From: Physcomitrium patens
Lineage: Eukaryota > Streptophyta > Bryopsida > Funariales > Funariaceae
Direction: 5' to 3'
Length of the DNA stretch: 64,000 bases
Assembly (NCBI RefSeq): GCF_000002425.4
Contig: NC_037264.1
Span: forward strand, 13,485,023 to 13,549,022
Shown here: in pieces, positions 11,382-22,850 of the stretch
Layout: each line of letters begins with the position of its first letter
How positions within the stretch are numbered: position 1 is the first letter of the stretch
Notes under the pieces: model-generated
The model's database searches: none
Seen by the model: the letters and a program-made list of their open reading frames with translations, nothing else
What the model was told of the DNA's origin: nothing
Program-made: the position numbers and the translations under genes

Positions 11382-14300
11382 TTAATCAGCATGCTTGTAG
11401 TCGGGAGTGGGATGAATAGTCTCAGATGTTGATCTCGCTAGTTTTGTGGATGGATGCACTCCGTTGATGTAAGAATCCATCTGACCTGACGCAGCTAAAA
11501 TCAAACCTGCACATGAGGACCAAAAATTATTACCACTACGGCAAAATCACACGTAAAATATGCTGAATCATAACTTTCGTCCTCAAGGATGTTACTTGTT
11601 TATGTACACTACCTGAAAAAGTAAATTAGAGATGAGGGTGAGATTCCATGTTAACGTCGCAATGTACTAAATCCAAGTTAAATTTATTGCTTGAAAGCTA
11701 CCCAATTTAAGTTAGGACTAAGCATTCCATATCAGAGAAATGACCTTACACAAAATGGCTGAGGTAACTAATGAACCGCAAGTTGACATGCAGATTAACA
11801 CACAATAGGGCTGAATTTGAGGACCAATTTAACCAGGAACCTCACCTAAAAAGACCGCAGAAGGTTTGCCGGGGCGCGATTTGAACTCTGGATGAAATTG
11901 AACACCTACGTAATATGGATGCCCCTTCAGCTCCAAAATCTGAACAGAAACAAGATTGCATGGAAGCACCGAATTAGGAGCATGGTTTATGTTCACCTTG
12001 TCATCTAAGAACTAAGACTAGAATTCGAAACTAGCGTGAGAACTAATAGCAAATGCATCTCTTTGCAAATCACATATAATTCAACTAACGGTTCTTAGTG
12101 TAGTAATAGTCAGCTATAAGATACCTCCATCCTACGTCCCGTCGTATCCTTCCCAACGAAGTGAAGTCCTGCAGCTTCTATACTCTCAACCATCTCTGGA
12201 TTCACCTGCCAATACAAGTAACCTTAGGTTAAACAGGCAAGTAGATTGCAATAGAAAAAATGTAAATAGTTTCTCAAGTGTCTGACACAACATGAAGGAT
12301 AAATGATCAATACCTCATAACGATGTCTATGCCGTTCATCTACATATGTATCCTTCTGATACCTACAAGAAACAGACGGATCAAAAACGTTCAGATAAAA
12401 CAGAACTCGAAAGCTACGAACACGAAACAAAGAAAAGAAACTGAAAAAAGATGAATAACTCAAACAGACGCAAAGATATGAGCAGCAGGCGGAAACGGAC
12501 TAAATTGGCAGAACAGCTTAACCAATTGCTCAACCGTAGCTTAACAAAACTTACAATTTAGCGGATATGCAATCAGCAGTTTGTAGCAATGTCTTGCGAG
12601 CTCCCAGTCTCATTGTACCACCCATTTGTGTTTTGGAGACCTTCACAGTCAGAAACGTAAAAGCACTCAATGGCACATCAAATCTCTTGGAGTTGCATTA
12701 ATGAAGAACTCGGGAAACAATTCGAGGAACTTGAGTAGCTCAGATATCTCAATTTACAACCATAAATGAAGCTTCTAAATCAGTTTAACTTAAGAGGCTT
12801 AAAGAAAAAGAAGAAGATTACACACCTCTGGCATGAAAACAACGCAAGGATGCGGTGTGGCAGAGTCAAACTCAGTGCTGTTAGCGTCTTTCAACCCAAG
12901 GACCTATCAGCCACGACCAAATATTAACAGAGGGTTACTTCTAAGAAGGTATCAAATATTTTACTCGTCTTCGCTCGAGTGAACATAGTTTAAAGTAGAA
13001 ATCCATCTTGTTTAGATCATCATTACATTCCATTACTAAATAGTTGCAAAACACAACAGAAAAATCGGAAATATAGGTGAAAGAAAAAAGGATGCATACA
13101 TTTCTAGCAAATTCCACAACAGCAAGCTGCATTCCAAGACAAATCCCCAGGTACGGTACTCCGTTTTCACGTGCATAAGTAGCAGCTAAGATCTTTCCTT
13201 GTACTCCTCGATCACCAAATCCACCAGGCACAAGCACACCATGGGTATTCTGTGCAAGACATAATTAAAAAATCAATACGCCACAACAAGTAGCTGAACT
13301 ATCGTAAATATCGCAAATATGCATCAAGCATATTAAGCAAGCACACAAATTAGAATGACACCGAGTGCAAGTAAGATTATGCACAAACAGTGGTGCAAAC
13401 AGGTCCGATGATATACTTTTAAGGTATTCCACGCGGAAGCATATGCCTCTGGAGTCTGCACAAGTGGATAGAAAACAATTCAGCCTCAACTATACAAGAG
13501 CAAATTACATACTCTTATTATTTTGAGTATGCCCAAAGTCGACCATACGCATGTTTATCACCTCACAAAAATAACCCATGTATCCCGACAATGGCCTAGT
13601 TCAACACTCTTTACACCTTCGCTAATCAGGTACAGTCAATAATACCTGCTCCTTAGCACGATCCTCTAGATCGGTGGCGGCAACCCACTCCAACACTAAC
13701 TTCCTTGAGCATGCAATGCATGCATGTTGCAATGCCTGACCATACCCACAAAAAATCAAATTCTGTAGAGAACTCCTGGATCCAAATTACCAAAGTCTGG
13801 ATGAATGATGCTGGATATGTAAAAGAATGCTGGAACACTGACTCAGCTATAATGACATTCTGGTCGGCTGCAATATTAGTTTGAATGTGTATGAAGCACA
13901 GTTTTTTCAGATAATAGACTGCGAAAAGTACATTAAGATCGATTTTGAATACTACCTTGAGGACTGAGAGATAGGAATCAGAAAGACCCGTGTACTTTCC
14001 GACCATAGCAATTTTCACCTGCAAAGAAACATCCATTTAACGTAAAAAAAAAACAAACTTCTCACAGTGAAGACAATGCAAAATAGACAAACAAACATCA
14101 TCGAATTAGAAGACTGCCATATTGTGTTCATTACAAAAAGAAGTTGAAAGTCAGAAGAATTACTGGGATAGTAAGGTTGTCACATCGCTCAGCTCGCGCA
14201 GCCCATGAATCCAACGCTGGAGGTGGTGCAGAACTGCATAATACATTATAAAAATACGACAATGTCGATTACAGCACTAAGATGTCGATTGTTTTCCTTT

Positions 14301-17300
14301 TTAGACTAACATATCCAACACAAAACCAACTTCCAATACAGAAAGGGACACGCAAACATTAGAGACCCACCTCAGTTGCAGTTTGTTAAGTACTGCTAGG
14401 TGCCCTTGCTGATCCTGTTCATTTCGTAAACATTCACAGAACACGGCTTTAGAATGACTTAGAGGAGTTGACTTTTCGGTAGTTTAATTATTCACCACAT
14501 CTGTTGTGAGAAGATACAGAACTGATAGCAAAGAAGACGTCTAAGATCTGCAATATTCTTCTCAAACCAGATATCACAATTGAAGTTGCTACTACAACGC
14601 GCACAATACTAGGAGGTACTTGTTGAAAAGAAACCATACTCGCAGCAATAGAGGAATGTGCCATATGTTGGAAACGTCGTATATGTTAATTATATTCTCA
14701 GCCTGCACATCCAATCCATTCAGTAACATTGACATTAATTCTTACAATCCTTCGTGCAGAAACTCTATAAAATAATACCAACGTGTAACCTTGGGAAATC
14801 GATGTGCAAATCACATGCCTTCCTAGGAAAATAGCATCAAACGAATCCAACAGAATGTCATCCTCCAAAAGAGCGAAGAGGATGTCGTAAGTATGGCAGA
14901 TAACTCATAAACTGAAGATGTACACCACTTACTGGAACGTGACAAAACTGAGAGAGCTTTTCTTTAGTGACCTGCTCCAAGGGCTGCGTCAAAGAAACCA
15001 AATGTCAAGGACCCCTGTAAAATAATCTACTACAATCTTTTTACTTCAAATTTATTTTATTGCACAAATAACTTGTAAAGACAAAGGCAAAAAGATATGT
15101 GTGTGTATATATATCATTTGGGGATTTACCTGAGCGCTTCGGCAAGCCAGCAAGTGAGGAGTTAGACCAAGTGCCCGAAGTTCCCGAACACTGTGTTGAG
15201 TTGGTTTCGTCTTCTGTTGAAACATTCAGACATTTACAAGGTCAATGAAGGGCTCAAATTCAAACTAAAAAGCGTAAACAGTTGAAAGTATTAGGCAAGT
15301 ACGCAACCCAAAGTCCCAATAGTTCCTTTAAATTAGGAACATAATTAAAAACATAGTATAAACGAGATCATTGTTCCAACCTGCTCGCCCACCACACCGA
15401 GAACGGGAACCAAGCTCACGTGCACTAAACAGAAGTTATCCCTACCTGCACGACAAATCGTCAAGTGAGGAACTACTTATCAAAGCTAGTTCGATGAAAA
15501 CACTCAACGTAACAAGAGTAGCAATTGCTATCACATCAACAGGATTGTCTCCAGCCACTGAAAACTAAGGAGTGATTTAGGAAATTACCAACTCGGAACT
15601 GAAACTGTCGAAGAGCTTCAACAAAAGGCATGGACTCAATATCACCTGCATACTAAGTTCGGTTAACCCAATTATTGATACAGTAGTCTAATAAAGAAGA
15701 GAACATAAATCCACAATCAATCTGCACTGCTTTGCAATGTAGAGTACACAACTGGAGAAGAGCATGAACGTGGTGAAAAATCAAGGAAATAAAAGCCCAA
15801 CCCACACAGGGACACAATTACTTGAAGAGACGCCGCAATGGAGGACACTCTCTTCTTGAACAACCATTCACACTGCATTCTGACAGAGACCTGACCCCAA
15901 ACATAAACGCCGTCCAGAAATCATGAAACAAATGAAGTGTAGAAATATACCAACAGTGCCTCCCAGCTCAATGACACAAACATCCGCACACCCGGAGAGT
16001 CCGTCCACTGGTACATTGGCAACTCGTTCAATCCAGTCCTGGATGGCATCTGTGATGTGTGGTACAACCTATCTCATGACCGACATGTACCACCACAAGA
16101 TATTATTATCTAATCATTCGTACGGTAAAAATGAGTAGACTTAACTGATAACTAGGAACCGCAGTAGTCTTCTCCCAGCTAAATGTAGTAGCATGCCCAG
16201 TCCCAATCAACATATAAACCTGTATATGGCATGTAATTATCCGTTACAAAGGAGACAACGATTGACCAAAAAACCGAGATAGAGGCTGATAGTTTGAGAG
16301 TCAAAAACCTGTACAGTTTTCCCCAGAAAGTCACCTCGCCTCTCCTTCTCTATTACTGCCTGTAGAACCATAGTAATCGGATCCGACATCAATGAACTAG
16401 AGAACAGAATGCAGCCAGGTATTACCCTTCAGCCAAAAAATGACGTATTAACACCAGGAAAGTAAGCCATTTTAATAGATACTAAGAAAATCGAGCAGTA
16501 CCCTTAAACCCACGAATCGGTCAGTATTTATATTAAATCCAATTCAAAACCCTCAACGAACGTATATTAAAGGGAACCGCATACAGAATTACCACAAATA
16601 CTGTTAGAATTACACGTAATGATAGAACAATTCTAATATGTATTCTGCCTGATACCTGGTAAATTTTTCCGGTAGTGATATTGTTGTCGCGAGTCAAAGT
16701 AACGTCCAAAAATCGCTCATAGTTACCAAGGTCCAAATCTACCTACACATTCAACAAAGCACAAGATAATTTTCATAAAATTGGAGAAGCACCAACTAGA
16801 CGCAGCTTGTAGGAGAACATTCCTAGAACACCCTTGAGACAATCAGCCTTGTCACTTAATCCCACGAATCGGTCAGTACATATACATTAAAATCAGACTA
16901 CAAACCAAGAAAAGTGCGAAGCGCATTGGCTTCTTCACGTCACCTGCTACCAGCTCGCAAGCAGTCTCGTATTTCAACAATGTTAACTATTTTGTACCAG
17001 AAATCAAGATTCCCCATCGCTCACCTCACCGCCATCGTCTAAAACAAAGACTTCTCCATGTTCGAATGGTGACATAGTCCCCGCATCGGTGTTCAAATAC
17101 GGATCTGGGGGTGCACAAAATGAGACAAGCAGCATCAGAAAGCAATTACACTCGTTCTAAACGAACAAACTCTAACTGAGTTCAAACAAATCATCGTCAA
17201 CTAGAATGAAGGTCAAATACTTTTGACTATTTCACATGGAACCACATTATTGAAAGAAAAGTCTAGGCTTCATGAATCCGAAGACTTCAACACGCCCTCC

Positions 17301-17549
17301 GCAACGCTAGTATCAGCTAATCCGTGATTGCAGATGAATTTACCCAAACCCTAAACCCTAAACCCTGCGCCAAAACCTGATCTTACGGCACAACTCGATC
17401 GAAAATAACCAGCTTCCTACAATGCACGTACCAATTTTGATCGAGGTAACCCGCAAACCACAGGCCTTAAGCACCACGCCGATACTGCTGGCCGTGACCC
17501 CCTTTCCGAGGCCACTAACCACACCTCCAGTAACAATCACATACTTCAT
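11382..17549 (-). CDS. CTP synthase, complete, 22 coding exons
   Basis: Converts UTP, ATP and glutamine to CTP in the cytosol, the last step of de novo pyrimidine nucleotide synthesis. Coding exons, first to last: 17432-17549, 17025-17104, 16656-16742, 16309-16359, 15951-16068, 15589-15645, 15381-15445, 15130-15213, 14933-14983, 14640-14702, 14371-14414, 14164-14233, 13956-14018, 13646-13735, 13417-13455, 13100-13249, 12826-12903, 12555-12640, 12314-12362, 12125-12205, 11846-11939, 11382-11506. All 21 introns are GT-AG and the joined frame gives 580 residues, normal for eukaryotic CTP synthases. The synthetase half starts with the family hallmark [17 protein letters not shown] (P-loop, residues 1-17) and has the [12 protein letters not shown] block. 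The class I glutaminase half has the nucleophile in GICLGMQ (Cys397) and the HPE motif (His524, Glu526). The upstream in-frame codon at 17627 is GTG, so the ATG at 17549 is the start. The longest intron, the first (327 bp), carries telo-box motifs. Confidence 0.95.
17346..17366 (-). promoter_or_regulatory. Triple telo-box motif in CTP synthase intron 1
   Basis: Three perfect contiguous copies of AAACCCT (TAGGGTT on the gene strand) lie in the first intron. Telo-boxes (AAACCCTAA) are known in plant promoters and first introns of genes for translation, DNA replication and growth, where they act with TGGGCC site II motifs. Such motifs also occur upstream of this gene. A chance or telomere-derived insertion is possible, but the match and position are striking. 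Confidence 0.6.
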
Positions 17550-18420
17550 CTTCACCCAACCACTTCGCACTAACACTCGAATGCCTCGGTGCAAGGAAAC
17601 AGCAGTACACAGAAAACACCCCCTCACTCGCTGCGTCTTCTCCAGCCGCCAGTATCAGCAGCCCCAAACCAGTCACAGCGCGCTCAATTCCGTAGCTAGA
17701 CACGCCCTTTAACACAACGCAGAGCGAGCATTCCACCCAAAATCTTGTCCCACGTCTTCAAAACCCACAGTAGTCCTCCCCCAAAACTCTCTCCTCCAAA
17801 ATGCAGCAAGCGTGTCCCATACCCCACACAGAGCCCTCCGACAGAAGTCTACTAGGAGGAGCACGCGCAACCAAGCTGATTGTCTCGAGAACCACCCGCT
17901 GGGGATTAGATTCCACACAGGGTGCTGAGCTGGGGAATGGTGATGGTGATCAGTGCGGCGCAGCGAGGTGGTTAAATAACGCAATTCAGGAAGGTACGGA
18001 GGAGGAGGAGGAAATGCGGCCGCCGCTCCTCATCCGTCGCCTTTGCTTCTCTCTCTCTCTCGCTTTCTCTCCTCGTTGTGTGTCCCTTGAGCATTCTTCT
18101 TCTGCATTCTGCCTTCGGCTTTCTGCGCCGGGTCCTCCTCCCCATTGGCTTTGGGCCCCACTCGGCTATGGGCCCCACTCGGCTATGGGCCCTACTCGGT
18201 TATGGGCCTCCCTCGGCTTTGGGTCCGAAGGGCTTCCACCTTTAGCCTTTGGAAACCCCCATCTTGTATCATTGTTTCAGATCCATCCCAGTTGGGTGGT
18301 ACTTTTCATGCGTTTAGAGAATTGGTTGGAACTGCAAATATTATTCAAATTTCAATCATTTGCACACTCTCGTATTGAGAATCACACAAGTTTTTATTTT
18401 TATTTATTAAATTTTAGAAT
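17550..18420 (-). promoter_or_regulatory. Probable CTP synthase promoter and 5' leader
   Basis: GC-rich region directly upstream of the CTP synthase ATG, ending abruptly at AT-rich DNA near 18400. It contains a (TC)n tract around 18047-18066, a GGA-rich patch at about 17998-18012 and the 17-bp TGGGCC array at 18152-18225. CT/GA-rich tracts are common in plant 5' leaders. The transcription start cannot be placed from sequence alone. Confidence 0.5.
18152..18225. repeat. 17-bp tandem array of TGGGCC (site II-like) motifs
   Basis: The unit resembles TGGGCCCCACTCGGCTA. TGGGCC starts at 18152, 18169, 18186 and 18203, exactly 17 bp apart, and a fifth unit at 18220 carries the variant TGGGTC. TGGGCC/T site II elements bind TCP factors in plants and mark promoters of proliferation-linked genes. 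The array is about 600 bp upstream of the CTP synthase start. Confidence 0.8.
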
Positions 18421-18425
18421 ATAAA

Positions 18426-18888
18426 TTGTTTGTTAATACTGTCAAGCTGCATTTTGACACATCAGTTGTTATTAAATAATTTTATGTTTCAAAATTTAGA
18501 AATTAGTATGTATTTTTATTTTTGCAAGGAAAAAAATAAGAATACAAGATTATATATGCTACTATACATGGAAACTTGTAAGCTATTAAATAAATAAAAT
18601 TCTAAAAAATAATTGTTAAGATATGTATATGTTTACTCTTATAGTGTTTATTTTATAAAATCTCCATAACACATATTTAAGAAAGAAAGTACAAAAATTT
18701 AAAAATGATACTAAAATCCAAAACATGTATGAGTTTTTTGAAAGAATATTAATTAAGAAAAGTGTTAATAAGTTAATATAAAGATTGTTGGAATAATTAT
18801 TCACATGTAGACCATACATTAGAAAATTTCTTTAAAAATCTATAGATAAATCATATTACATCAATCGACCTATTATATTAAATTTAAG
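18426..18888. other. AT-rich DNA, no gene seen
   Basis: AT-rich spacer between the CTP synthase upstream region and the first retroelement-derived sequence. No coding segment, RNA gene or clear repeat is recognisable. Confidence 0.6.
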
Positions 18889-19208
18889 CATTGTTGTATT
18901 GTAAATACTTATAGTATGTAAAAAATATTTAAAATATATTTTATATTCATAAGTCTTAATGTGTGTTAGAATTGTTAATAAATTAATTTAAAGAGAGTGG
19001 ATATAAGAAACTTTATTTTGAATTTTATCCATTTTTATTATATTATTTAAATTATATAAGATTTAGATGTTTTGTATAGAGCTTTAAGAGAAGGAAGAAG
19101 CCTAAGGATAAAAATCTAAACTACTAGAAGGTTTATGGGGAGGGATGAAATCAAGGCATGGTTGGATGAAGGCAAAAGGTAAAGATCTTTATTCTTATTG
19201 GTCGAAGG
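18889..19208 (+). mobile_element. Family F repeat, 5' fragment (F0)
   Basis: This begins like other F copies (TTGTTGTATTG... then CTTATAGTATG). Its inner part (19040-19200) matches in reverse complement the F copy at 49.2-50.3 kb and in direct orientation the one near 28.9-29.1 kb. It ends where the LTR of family-1 copy A starts, so it is a fragment. F is non-coding and LTR-like (see F2). Confidence 0.55.
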
Positions 19209-22110
19209 TGTCAGAGACATGAATCTCAAAGAAAGAGAATCCTCATTACATTCTTGTGTCCTTAAAGAGAATTAGAAAGTCACTCAAAAGGTAATGTAAT
19301 ATTAAGTGGAATGGCTATTGCCAAAAATAAGAAGACTAAAAAGTCTTGAAAAAAGACTGATGACTAGAATAGCATTGACAAGAGTGAAGAAGGCTTCACT
19401 CTTGCTTCCTTATATACTTATAACTAAAAGCTACATGGCGATGTCCTATAGGACCTCCAAAACATATTGACTTTGTTAATTACATGTCATAACTTGCAAG
19501 GCAAGTTATCTATGTATGTACCACATAGTTAGCTTGTTCCACAAGCTACTAACACGTGATTAGTTTCTTGGCCAAGTTTCTAACCTATAAATATATTTAA
19601 AGTTAAAACCAAGTTTATGAAGCTTCTAGAAAGCTTTTCTAGAAGACTTTATAAAATTGATCTATATTTACCTATTTCTATCTAATCATATAAGTAACTA
19701 TTGAGGTAAATGTATATGTCCGTGATATTATCCCCTCTTCTAGGAATGAGTTTTACAAGGAGCGGTCATCATCTTTTATGGATCTTTGCAATTCTTTATC
19801 TTGATTTTGATGGATGTCGTCAATGAAAGGCCTCAACCTTCTTTGTTGCATTTGCAAGATTCTTTGTTGGTTCCCATGTAAATTTGCTAACATCATATCC
19901 ATGCTAATGAACAAGATATTCCAACCTATTTTGATGCCACCTTGAATCTAAGACTTCTTCTACCTCGAAGTTCTTAATTATTATCCACTTCTATAAGAGG
20001 AGGTGATATTTTTCTTCTTCCCAAGATATTCACTATCTTTTACGGCTCAAGAAGGAACATGTGAAATATAGGGTGGATCTTTGTAGACTTTGGTAGATGT
20101 AATCAATAAGCAACAGGATTGATTTATTCACAAATAGAAAAAGGTCTTAGCCTAAAATAGTCTAACTTATTACAAGTGCGAGTAGTCTTGATATTTTGAC
20201 GAAGTAATAATACCTTGTCACCTATATTGAATTGTGGTTGCTCTTTGCAATAGGCATCCACATTGATCTTTTGCCATTCTTGAGCTTCTTTTAATTTTAT
20301 CTTCATTGTTGTATGTAGCTTTGATAAATGATTTGCTAAATCTTTTGCCACAAGATTATCAACTTTTGAAAAGTCAAGAGTATGAAGTTATAGAAGATAA
20401 CCATAATTAGCAAGAAAAGGTGTTTGTTGAGTAGAAGAATGTACCAAATTATTGCATGCAAACTTTGCCAATAGTAAAAGAGTTGTCCAATCATCTTGAT
20501 GATAGTTGATGGTACACCTCAAATACTGCTTCAAAACTTGATTTACTTGTTTCATTTGCCCATCAATTTGAGGATAAAAAGCTAAAATAAGTTTTATATC
20601 TATCTTTAGAATCTTGAATAGAATTCTTAAGAATCTTTATACAAATTGAGTCCCTCTATCTATTATATTATCTTTTGGCAATGTATGATAGCAATAGATA
20701 TTATCAAAAAAAAGCTCAGTTGTTTCTTCACATCAAATAGATTTTGTAAATAGTATAAAATGTGCCATTTTGGTGAAGCGATCTATAATTACAAATATGG
20801 AATCATGTGAACTTGAGACTGAAAGATCCATAATAAAATCTATAGAAACAGAAGACTATGGTTGTTTTGGAATTGGTAATGGTTAAAGAAGTCTATAAGA
20901 TCGATGGTGAGGAGTTTTGGATCTTGAACAAGTATCACATAATTGTATAATTTTTTTTTTCTCTCACATTTGTGGCGACTAAAAATCTTTAGATATAAGC
21001 TCTAAAGTCTTATTGTATAAAAAATGTTCTGTTGTTGGCAAGTCATGACATGCTTGAAGAACACGTAGACATGCTTCTCCTTCTGTAATATATATGCATC
21101 CTTCAAAATAGAGAAGGTTGTTATTGAACACAAACTTTGAAATATCATAAGACTTAGAAAAAAGATTCTTGACATCATGAACAAGAGGATCAGAGGACAT
21201 ACTTAATTAGATTTACTTGATAAAGGTTGAATCAAAAATCAATGTTGACTTTATTGTTTAAAGATGAAAATACTGAGGCTTCAAGAAAATCATTCTTTAT
21301 TGATCAAAAGATGTATCTCCTTCTTTTGGTGTAAGATAAGAACGTTTAGAAAGGACGTCCAATAGACCTTGTTGATTTTCAAGTCGATAAGTGATTTTAA
21401 AAATTAAATATGGATAAAGACATGCTCCAACGGGCTTAACGACAATTTAAAACATGTACTAACATAAAGTACTCAAGATTCTTATGATTCCTATACATGG
21501 TAATTGGACTTGAAGCGCCTTTTAGATAATGATGCCATTCTTGAAATGAATTCATGATTGCAAGGAGTTTTTTTGTCATAGATCTCATAATTAAGTTCAA
21601 TTGCTCAAAATTCCTTGGAAAAGAAAGTTATTAGATGGAGTTTGTTATTTGTTTCCATTTGTGACAATACGGCACTCATAGCAAAGTCTGACACGTTTGT
21701 TTTCATAAAAATTATCTTGGAGAAGTCAACATTATACAAGATTAATGTAGAAATAAATTCCTTCTTTAAAGCAACAAATGATGCTTTTGTTTCTTTATTC
21801 TACTAAAGTTTGCATTTATAAGTCAAACATATAAGTAGAGCTACAACTTGAGAAAAGTTCGTAATGAAGATTTAATACTAATTAACAAAGCCCAAAAAGT
21901 ATTATACATCTTATACTATTCTTAGAATCTTCTAATCTATGATAGTTTGGACTTTCTTAGGATCCATCATAAGACCTTCATTAGAAATGATGTATCCTAA
22001 AAAGTCAACTTCAGTAATATAGAATACACACTTTTCCAACTTGAAATATAATCTCGCATTTCTAAGTTTTTATAATAGGCGACAAACATGAAGTTTATGT
22101 TAAGATATTG
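19209..22110 (-). mobile_element. Ty3/gypsy copy A (family 1, chromodomain type), broken
   Basis: A partial, clearly broken fossil. The 3' LTR is 19209-19727 (starting TGTCAGAG on the + strand), with a purine-rich tract just beyond it on the internal side (about 19728-19742). Recognisable parts, going up in coordinate, are the integrase C-terminal region and chromodomain-like tail (about 19900-20350), integrase core and zinc-binding region (20400-21200), RNase H (about 21200-21850) and the C-terminal part of reverse transcriptase (to about 22100). The gag, protease and 5' LTR are absent. Many breaks indicate an old insertion. The same family occurs at 26.7, 31.6, 40.2 and 61.4 kb. Confidence 0.8.
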
Positions 22111-22850
22111 TTTAAGATGTATTATTGTTGTTTTGAGGTTACGAGGAGTTTTGTGGTTGATTTTGGAGATCAAGAGGTGCAGCTACAAGGATGATTTTTA
22201 GATCTACTTCTTGCATAAAGAATTTTTTGCATTTGGAGTTTGTATGAAGAAGTTATAGAGTATTGAAGATAATACATGTAATTCAGAAGCAGTAAGTAAG
22301 TCATTTTGTTGATAGTAATGGTTGGAGCCATATCATGAGTTTCTAAATGAATTTTTGACTAAAAGTTTCTAAAAGTATGTGTTATTGAATTCAAAAGCTA
22401 TATATTTAAATTTTATGGTATTTGAATACTTAATTTGTGAAATATGAAGAAATTTACACAGATGTATATGTAAGCAAGGGTTTGAAGTTATTGTTAGAAT
22501 TTTAGTGATATCTCAAGATTTGTAATGAATTTACTATTGAAATTTGTTGTAGTGGTTGTTAAAAATATATTAATACTTCATTTAAAATTTGAATTTGTTT
22601 GGACGATCCGATCGTGAGATATGAGCTGTTGAAGTTCAAGAAAAATTTAGTTTAAGGATATACAATTTTTTTATGATATTTTATCAATTTTTTGGTGATC
22701 TTTGGTACTTAAGGCTTATGTATGGATTTAATTGCCCATATAGGGACAATTTTATAGATAGATTTGGTATTTCCTTTATCTAAAGGCTTGGTTGAATATT
22801 TTATAACAGCTAGAAGCCTAATGCTTTCTTAAAGCAAACTCTCTATACCT
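22111..22850 (+). mobile_element. Family F repeat fragment (F4)
   Basis: Shares with F1 and F3 a series of landmarks in the same order: a segment with GTTTGAAG/GTTTTAAAG, then an inner stretch ending GATCGTGAGATATGAG (F1: GGATCATGAGATATAA). It abuts the truncated reverse transcriptase of copy A, so it probably inserted there. Non-coding. Confidence 0.45.

Noticed and set aside
17358-17627. N-terminal extension of CTP synthase starting at 17627
   Set aside because: The codon there is GTG, not ATG, and the family normally starts at MKYV, which begins at the ATG at 17549.
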